Shown piece after piece: positions 5,251 to 9,127 of a stretch of DNA of 9,127 nucleotides (positions are counted from its first letter, which is position 1; every line of letters starts with the position of its first letter). Made by a program: the position numbers and the translations under genes. The stretch is taken from contig JBGPFS010000087.1 of NCBI GenBank assembly GCA_041483455.1, forward strand, positions 1 to 9,127, given 5' to 3'. This DNA comes from JBGPFS01 sp041483455 (GTDB lineage Bacteria; Chloroflexota; Limnocylindria; Limnocylindrales; CSP1-4). The notes beneath the pieces were generated by a model. The model was not told the origin of the DNA and did no database searches. It saw only the letters and a program-made list of their open reading frames with translations.

Positions 5251-6594
5251 GTGTGGGACGATCGCCCCGTGACACCGATCCGTTCGCAGCGCCGCCGGGC
5301 TCGAGCCGCCTCCGTCGCGCGGTGCGCCTTGCTCGTCGTCTTCACGGCCTTCGTCGGCGGGTGTGCGGCTCCCGGGCCCAGCGGTCTGCCCACGGCTGCC
5401 CCGCCGTCGGCCTCGTCGACCGCCCCGCTGCCGACGGCCACGCCCCTCGACCTCGCCGCCGTCAGCGCCTCGATCGGCGCCGACGTGCAGTCGATCCGTG
5501 GGCTCGGCGCGACCTCTCCCGTCCGGACCGCGATCATCGGCGAGGCGGAAGCCGGCCGGCTGCTCGATGCCGATTTCGCCAGGAGCCATCCGCCCGAGCT
5601 CGTCGCAGCGACCCAGGCGCTCGATCGCGCCCTCGGCTTCCTGTCCCCGACCCAGGACCTCGCGGCGCTCTACCGGGCGCTCCGGACGAGCCAGGTGGCC
5701 GGGTTCTACGACCCGACGACCAAGCGCCTGAACGTGGTCACCCGGGCGTCGGGCTTCGGGCCGACGGAGCGGGTCACGCTCGCCCACGAGTACGACCACG
5801 CCCTCCAGGACCAGCACTTCGACCTCGCCAGCCTCGGGACGGACGACCCCGGCCAGAGCGACCGCGACCTGGCCCGGCTGGCGCTGCCCGAGGGCGACGC
5901 GACGCTCGTCATGCAGCTCTGGATGTCCGCCCACCTGTCGACGGCCGAGATCCTCGCGATCGGCATCGCCGGCCTCGACCCGAGCCAGCTCGCGATCCTG
6001 GCCTCGACCCCGCCGCTGCTCCAGCAGACCCTGCTCTTCCCCTATTCCGCCGGACTAGCCTGGGTCATGAGCCTCCAGGCGAGCGGCGGCTGGGCGGCCG
6101 TGGATGCCGCCTACCGCCGGCCGCCCGATTCCACGGAACAGGTCCTCCACCCCGAGAAGTACGCCAGCCACGAGGCGCCGATCGCCGTGGCGCTCCCGGC
6201 CGGGCTCGCCGCCGCGATGGGCCGAGGCTGGACGGTCGCGCTCGGGGACACGCTGGGCGAGATGCAGCTCCGCGTCTGGCTCCGCGCGGTCGGCAAGCTC
6301 TCCGACGCAGACGCGGCCACGGCGGCCGCCGGCTGGGGCGGCGACAGGGTCGAGCTCCTGCAGGGCCCGGACGGGCGGTGGGCGGTGGTCCTGGCGACCG
6401 CGTGGGACACCGCCGCCGATGCCGGGGAGTTCCTCGCCGCGGCCCGAGCGACCACCGGATCGCTCGTCGCGGCACACGCGCTCTTCATGACGCCGGGCGA
6501 CCCCAGGGGCGTCACCGTCGTGCTGGCGAAGATCGACCCCGACCTGTGTGCCGCGACCGCGATCCTCGGCGGAACCGGCTGCGTCGGCGGCTGA
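5251..6594 (+). CDS. Lipoprotein with HExxH zinc-metalloprotease-like domain
   Basis: A predicted exported lipoprotein of 447 residues. The N terminus is arginine-rich (RSQRRRARAASVAR), followed by the hydrophobic core CALLVVFTAF and the lipobox VGGC, so Cys38 would carry the lipid. A Pro/Ser/Thr/Ala-rich linker follows (about 39-66). The globular part has GFYDPTTKRLNVV (151-163), LAHEYDHALQDQHF with the zinc motif HEYDH (His179, Glu180, His183), and LPEGDATLV, whose Glu214 is a plausible third ligand as in gluzincins. Further blocks are FPYSAGLAWV (263-272) and PPDSTEQVLHPEKY (291-304). I recognise this combination from uncharacterised bacterial lipoproteins, but know of no proven substrate, so protease activity is inferred. 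Start choice is open: GTG 5251 has GGAG 3 nt upstream. GTG 5269 gives a cleaner signal peptide (MTPIRSQRRR) without the acidic WDD. Confidence 0.88.
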   Translation: MWDDRPVTPIRSQRRRARAASVARCALLVVFTAFVGGCAAPGPSGLPTAAPPSASSTAPLPTATPLDLAAVSASIGADVQSIRGLGATSPVRTAIIGEAEAGRLLDADFARSHPPELVAATQALDRALGFLSPTQDLAALYRALRTSQVAGFYDPTTKRLNVVTRASGFGPTERVTLAHEYDHALQDQHFDLASLGTDDPGQSDRDLARLALPEGDATLVMQLWMSAHLSTAEILAIGIAGLDPSQLAILASTPPLLQQTLLFPYSAGLAWVMSLQASGGWAAVDAAYRRPPDSTEQVLHPEKYASHEAPIAVALPAGLAAAMGRGWTVALGDTLGEMQLRVWLRAVGKLSDADAATAAAGWGGDRVELLQGPDGRWAVVLATAWDTAADAGEFLAAARATTGSLVAAHALFMTPGDPRGVTVVLAKIDPDLCAATAILGGTGCVGG

Positions 6595-6595
6595 G

Positions 6596-6644
6596 ACCGG
6601 AGCCCGGGCTACCTCACGCGGCTTCCGCGTCGGCTCCCGCCGGT
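6596..6644. terminator. Nested stem-loops between convergent genes, possible two-way terminator
   Basis: Just after the lipoprotein stop, and 5 bp before the end of the convergent gene, an inner perfect hairpin ACGCGG-CTT-CCGCGT (6616-6630) sits inside an outer stem. The outer stem pairs ACCGGAGCC (6596-6604) with GGCTCC (6632-6637) plus GGT (6642-6644), leaving a 4-nt bulge. Neither side has a T-run, so this is not a textbook intrinsic terminator. Its position between two gene ends makes a transcription-stop or mRNA 3'-end role the best guess. Confidence 0.3.
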
Positions 6645-6648
6645 GGCC

Positions 6649-7041
6649 CTAGTAGACGCTGAACGAGCAGCTTGCGAGTGTCGTGGACTTGCGGCCCGAG
6701 CTCGTGTAGAACGTCGCGGTGCTCGTACCGGTGACGTAGGAGTGCCAGGTCACCGCGGTGGTCCCGGTCGCGTCCGTCTGGAGGCTCCAGGCGGTCGTGC
6801 CGCTGGCGTCAGTCACCCAGAGGCGCACGATCGTGTTGGCGCCGAGGCTCGTGCCGGTCACCGTGTAGTCGGCGAGGCGGGCGACGCTTGCCGGGCTCAC
6901 CGAGCACGAGCCGGCGGTGCTCGGCCCGCTCGAGGTCCTGGCGGTCACGGAGCCGAACGCGAGGCTGACGGCGAGGACGGCGCCGAGCGCGAGGGTGGGG
7001 ATCAGGCGGCGGCCACGCCGAACCAAGTCATGCTGGGTCAC
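6649..7041 (-). CDS. Small secreted protein of unknown function
   Basis: I do not recognise this family. With a GTG start at 7041 the product has 130 residues. MTQHDLVRRGRR is a positive n-region, LIPTLALGAVLAVSLAFG is the hydrophobic core, and SVTA at 31-34 is a good signal peptidase I site. The mature part of about 96 residues is rich in Thr, Ser, Ala and Gly, with alternating hydrophobic stretches (VRLWVTD, TTAWSLQTD, AVTWHSYVT, ATFYTSS). This suggests a single beta-sandwich, Ig-like domain. Two cysteines, Cys46 and Cys125, bracket it and could form a disulfide; the chain ends in SFSVY. An earlier in-frame start at 7122 would add 27 arginine-rich residues, but it lacks the signal-peptide layout. 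GGAGG lies 11 nt before the GTG, a rather long spacing. It may sit outside the cell or at the cell surface. Confidence 0.75.
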   Translation of the reverse strand: MTQHDLVRRGRRLIPTLALGAVLAVSLAFGSVTARTSSGPSTAGSCSVSPASVARLADYTVTGTSLGANTIVRLWVTDASGTTAWSLQTDATGTTAVTWHSYVTGTSTATFYTSSGRKSTTLASCSFSVY

Positions 7042-7139
7042 GATCGATCGGTCCTCCGGGGACGGTTGTAGGCGTCCAGTGGACCCCCGGGAGCGGGGAC
7101 GGTCGATACCCCGATGGTCCATCAGTGGATGGGGGAATG

Positions 7140-7168
7140 GTCACCGGGCGCTGCCCCCGGCCGGTGAC
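7140..7168. repeat. 8-bp inverted repeat downstream of argS
   Basis: GTCACCGG (7140-7147) and CCGGTGAC (7161-7168) are perfect reverse complements around a 13-nt loop. They lie about 75 bp past the argS stop and about 100 bp before the next gene on the same strand. On the - strand the stem is followed by CATTCCCCCATCC, without a T-run. It could mark the argS 3' end or be a binding site between two - strand genes; the sequence does not decide. Confidence 0.3.
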
Positions 7169-7203
7169 AGGAGGCACCGTACCATCCTCGCCGATTCTTC
7201 GTC

Positions 7204-7242
7204 GGCCCCCGGCCCCCGGCCCCGGCGTCGGCCCCCGGCCCG
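7204..7242 (-). other. G-run tract in argS 3' region (G-quadruplex potential)
   Basis: Directly after the argS stop codon the - strand reads as runs of three to five G separated mostly by CC, including three GGGGGCC units. On the + strand this is the GGCCCCC repeat. Six runs of at least three G occur within 39 bp, enough to satisfy the general G-quadruplex pattern in the argS transcript. The intervening CC pairs could instead form ordinary hairpins. It may also be simple compositional drift in a GC-rich genome. Confidence 0.3.
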
Positions 7243-7243
7243 C

Positions 7244-8983
7244 CTACATCGACTCCGGCGCCGAGATCCCGAGCAGGTCCAGGGCGTTGGCGAGCGTGAT
7301 CCGGGCCGCCGAGACGAGCGCGAGACGCGCCCGCGAGCGCTCCGGCTCGGCCGAGTCGACGACCTTCGCGTCGCGGTAGAAGGCGTGGAACGTCGTCGCC
7401 AGCTCGGTGGCGAAGGCGGTCACTCCCTGGGTCTCCTCCGCTGCGGCCGCATCCTCGACCACCTCGGGCAGGCGCACGACCTGGCGGGCGAGCGCCGCCT
7501 CGGGCGCCCCGGCGAGGAGCGGCCCCACCGCCGACGCTGGGGCGAGCCCGGCCTCGGCCGCCTTGCGCAGGATCGAGGCGATCCGGGCGTGCGCGTACTG
7601 GACGTAGTACACGGGGTTCTCGGCCGACTGCTTCTTGGCGAGCTCGATGTCGAAGTCGATCGCGCTCGTCGGCCCGCGTGAGGCGAAGAACCAGCGGGCG
7701 GCGTCGACGCCGATCTCCGCCAGCAACTCGTCGAGCGTGATGAACGTGCCGGCCCGCTTGCTCATCGAGATCTCGTGGCCGTCCCGGACGAACCGGACCC
7801 AGGCGATCAGGAGCATCCGGACGGCGGTCTTGTCGTAGCCCATCGCCCCGGCCGCGTTGCGCAACCGGGCCACCGTGCCGTGGTGATCCTGGCCCCAGAT
7901 GTACACCAGCTCGTCGAAGCCGCGGCTGAACTTCTCGACCAGGTAGCCGATGTCCGAGCCGAAGTAGGTGACGTCGCCGTTCGACTTCCGGATCACCCTG
8001 TCCTTGTCGTCGCCGAAGGCGGTCGAGCGGAACCAGAGCGCCCCGTCGTCCTCGTAGAGGTGGCCCCCCGACCGCAGCCGCTCGATCGCCCGATCGACCC
8101 AACCTTCGGTGTGGAGCGAGCTCTCGGTCTTCCAGGTGTCGAACCGGACGCCGAGGCGGCCGAGCGAGACCTCGATCCCGGCCCGGACGGTCTCCGACGC
8201 CCACAGGCCGACGACCCAGTCGCGATCCCTCCCCGGCTCGATCGCCTTCGCCCAGGCGGCCGCCGGCAGGTCGCGCGCGAGGTCGGTCACGTAGTCGCCG
8301 CGGTAGCCGTCCTCGGGCTCCGGTTCGCCCGCCCGCTTCGCTCCGACGCTGATCCCGAGCTGCCGGATCTGGGCTCCGAAGTCGTTGAAGTAGTACTCGC
8401 GGGTGACCCGGTGGCCGCCCGCCTCGAGGACCCGGCACAGGAGGTCGCCGACGAAGGCGCCCCGGGCGTTCCCGATGTGGAGCGGACCGGTCGGGTTGGC
8501 CGATACGAACTCGACGTTGACGTGACGCGGCTGCGCGGCCCGCACCCGGCCCCAGTCCCCCGGTGCCGCCAGGATCCCGGCCAGGGTGTCGTCCAGGGCG
8601 CCGTCGGTGAGTCGGACGTTCAGGAAGCCGGGGGCCGCCACCATCACCGACGCGACCGCGGTGCCCGCCTCTCCGTCTCCGCCATCGCGCTCCAGCTCGG
8701 CGGCGAGGGCCCCGGCGATCTCGAGCGGCGGCCGGCGGCTCGGGCGAGCGAGCTTCAGGGCGAGGCTGGTCGCCAGGTCGCCGTGCTCGGGCTTGGCTGG
8801 CCGCTCGATCTCGACGGCTGGGATCGGGACGCCCTCGGGCAGCGCGGGCAGGGCGCCCGAGGCGATCGCCCGCGCCCAGGCCCGCTCGACCGCCCGCCGG
8901 ACCGCGCCGCGGAGGGTGGGGTCGGAGGCGGCCGGATCGGTGCCGCCGGATGCCGCGGACGGAGAGGTCGTCACGCCCGGCAT
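7244..8983 (-). CDS. argS: Arginine--tRNA ligase
   Basis: Class I aminoacyl-tRNA synthetase that joins arginine to tRNA-Arg using ATP; cytoplasmic and normally essential. The 579 residues match the usual bacterial length. The N-terminal Add-1 domain includes IERPAKPEHGDLATSLALKL (59-78). The catalytic core has VEFVSANPTGPLHIGNARGA, in which HIGN (169-172) is the HIGH motif in the form common for this synthetase. It continues with EYYFNDFGAQIRQLG (196-210), FGSDIGYLVEK (341-351) and VYIWGQDHHGT (360-370). MSKRAG (407-412) is the KMSKS-like loop. The DALR anticodon-binding domain starts near ENPVYYVQYAHARI (455-468) and reaches the C terminus. The start is uncertain: ATG 8983 and GTG 8974 both lack a good Shine-Dalgarno sequence, and the first 20 residues look like a disordered Ser/Ala/Gly extension. 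It is transcribed alone or with the small secreted gene downstream. Confidence 0.97.
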   Translation of the reverse strand: MPGVTTSPSAASGGTDPAASDPTLRGAVRRAVERAWARAIASGALPALPEGVPIPAVEIERPAKPEHGDLATSLALKLARPSRRPPLEIAGALAAELERDGGDGEAGTAVASVMVAAPGFLNVRLTDGALDDTLAGILAAPGDWGRVRAAQPRHVNVEFVSANPTGPLHIGNARGAFVGDLLCRVLEAGGHRVTREYYFNDFGAQIRQLGISVGAKRAGEPEPEDGYRGDYVTDLARDLPAAAWAKAIEPGRDRDWVVGLWASETVRAGIEVSLGRLGVRFDTWKTESSLHTEGWVDRAIERLRSGGHLYEDDGALWFRSTAFGDDKDRVIRKSNGDVTYFGSDIGYLVEKFSRGFDELVYIWGQDHHGTVARLRNAAGAMGYDKTAVRMLLIAWVRFVRDGHEISMSKRAGTFITLDELLAEIGVDAARWFFASRGPTSAIDFDIELAKKQSAENPVYYVQYAHARIASILRKAAEAGLAPASAVGPLLAGAPEAALARQVVRLPEVVEDAAAAEETQGVTAFATELATTFHAFYRDAKVVDSAEPERSRARLALVSAARITLANALDLLGISAPESM

Positions 8984-9023
8984 GGTACCCGGATGAGGGC
9001 CGGGACTTCGGTACCAGGACCTT

Positions 9024-9039
9024 GGTGCGCCAGCGCACC
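9024..9039. repeat. Short palindrome in the argS upstream region
   Basis: GGTGCGC (9024-9030) and GCGCACC (9033-9039) are perfect arms around 2 nt, effectively a 6-bp stem with a tetraloop, about 40 bp upstream of argS. It could be a leader hairpin or an operator. The rest of 8984-9127 shows no tRNA, no T-box consensus and no convincing promoter, though the left-running gene must start within or beyond it. Confidence 0.25.
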
Positions 9040-9127
9040 GAATTCGGGTCCGATCGGTGGTGCGGCCGGGTGCGGAAAGAGGATATTGGGGCTTGTACAG
9101 GGCGGTTCGGGTCAGTACCTTTGCTAG

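Noticed and set aside
8459..8479. HIGN in place of HIGH in arginyl-tRNA synthetase as a possible active-site defect
   Set aside because: An asparagine at this position is common in bacterial ArgRS of the NPTGPLHIGNARG type, so it is normal.
7122..9038. A 638-codon open frame on the - strand overlapping argS
   Set aside because: It is an alternative frame of argS. Its product is Arg/Gly/Pro-rich without motifs, while argS carries all synthetase signatures.
8984..9127. T-box or other riboswitch upstream of argS
   Set aside because: I could not find the T-box antiterminator consensus or a terminator with a T-run on the transcript strand; only a short palindrome is present.
9060..9127. Partial tRNA at the right window edge, suggested by GGTTCGGGTC
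   Set aside because: The surrounding bases do not form acceptor or anticodon arms, and the TTC-loop pattern is incomplete.
1..9127. CRISPR arrays, insertion sequences, prophage or defence genes
   Set aside because: No spaced direct repeats, transposase motifs, integrase genes or target-site duplications were seen. Gene content is metabolic and housekeeping.

Overview
The window is very GC-rich (about 70% by eye), with strong G/C preference at third codon positions, frequent GTG starts and weak Shine-Dalgarno sequences. This fits a high-GC bacterium. The gene content suggests Chloroflexota, possibly the Limnocylindria/Ellin6529 type, with a high-GC actinobacterium as the alternative. That lineage call is inference from composition and protein flavour; no rRNA or marker phylogeny was possible here.

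Left half (1-4241): a histidine-utilisation (hut) locus on the + strand. It starts inside the 3' end of urocanate hydratase (hutU, 2-289). A convergent MFS exporter gene (296-1708, - strand) interrupts it, and the locus resumes with glutamate formimidoyltransferase (ftcD, 1851-2831) and imidazolonepropionase (hutI, 2865-4241). Together HutU, HutI and FtcD convert urocanate to imidazolonepropionate, then to N-formiminoglutamate, then to glutamate plus 5-formimino-tetrahydrofolate. The one-carbon unit is thus saved on folate rather than released. No hutH, hutG, hutF, cyclodeaminase or regulator lies in the window. The MFS gene has the best promoter in the window, with an imperfect palindrome over its -10 box.

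Middle (4242-6594): a - strand metallo-beta-lactamase-fold protein that has lost several usual metal-binding histidines (4307-4981). A 269-bp non-coding stretch follows, holding a perfect 13-bp stem-loop and repeated GGAACG motifs. Next comes a + strand lipoprotein with an HExxH zinc-metalloprotease-like motif (5251-6594).

Right (6595-9127): a small secreted protein of unknown function (6649-7041, - strand), a 202-bp gap with an inverted repeat and a run-rich G/C tract, and arginyl-tRNA synthetase (argS, 7244-8983, - strand). The last 144 bp form the argS upstream region, with a short palindrome but no recognisable T-box.

Most of the window is ordinary metabolism and housekeeping. I do not see a clear new multi-gene system. 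The items most worth following are the degenerate MBL protein, the HEYDH lipoprotein with its structured upstream region, the small two-cysteine secreted protein, and the operator-like palindrome in front of the exporter.
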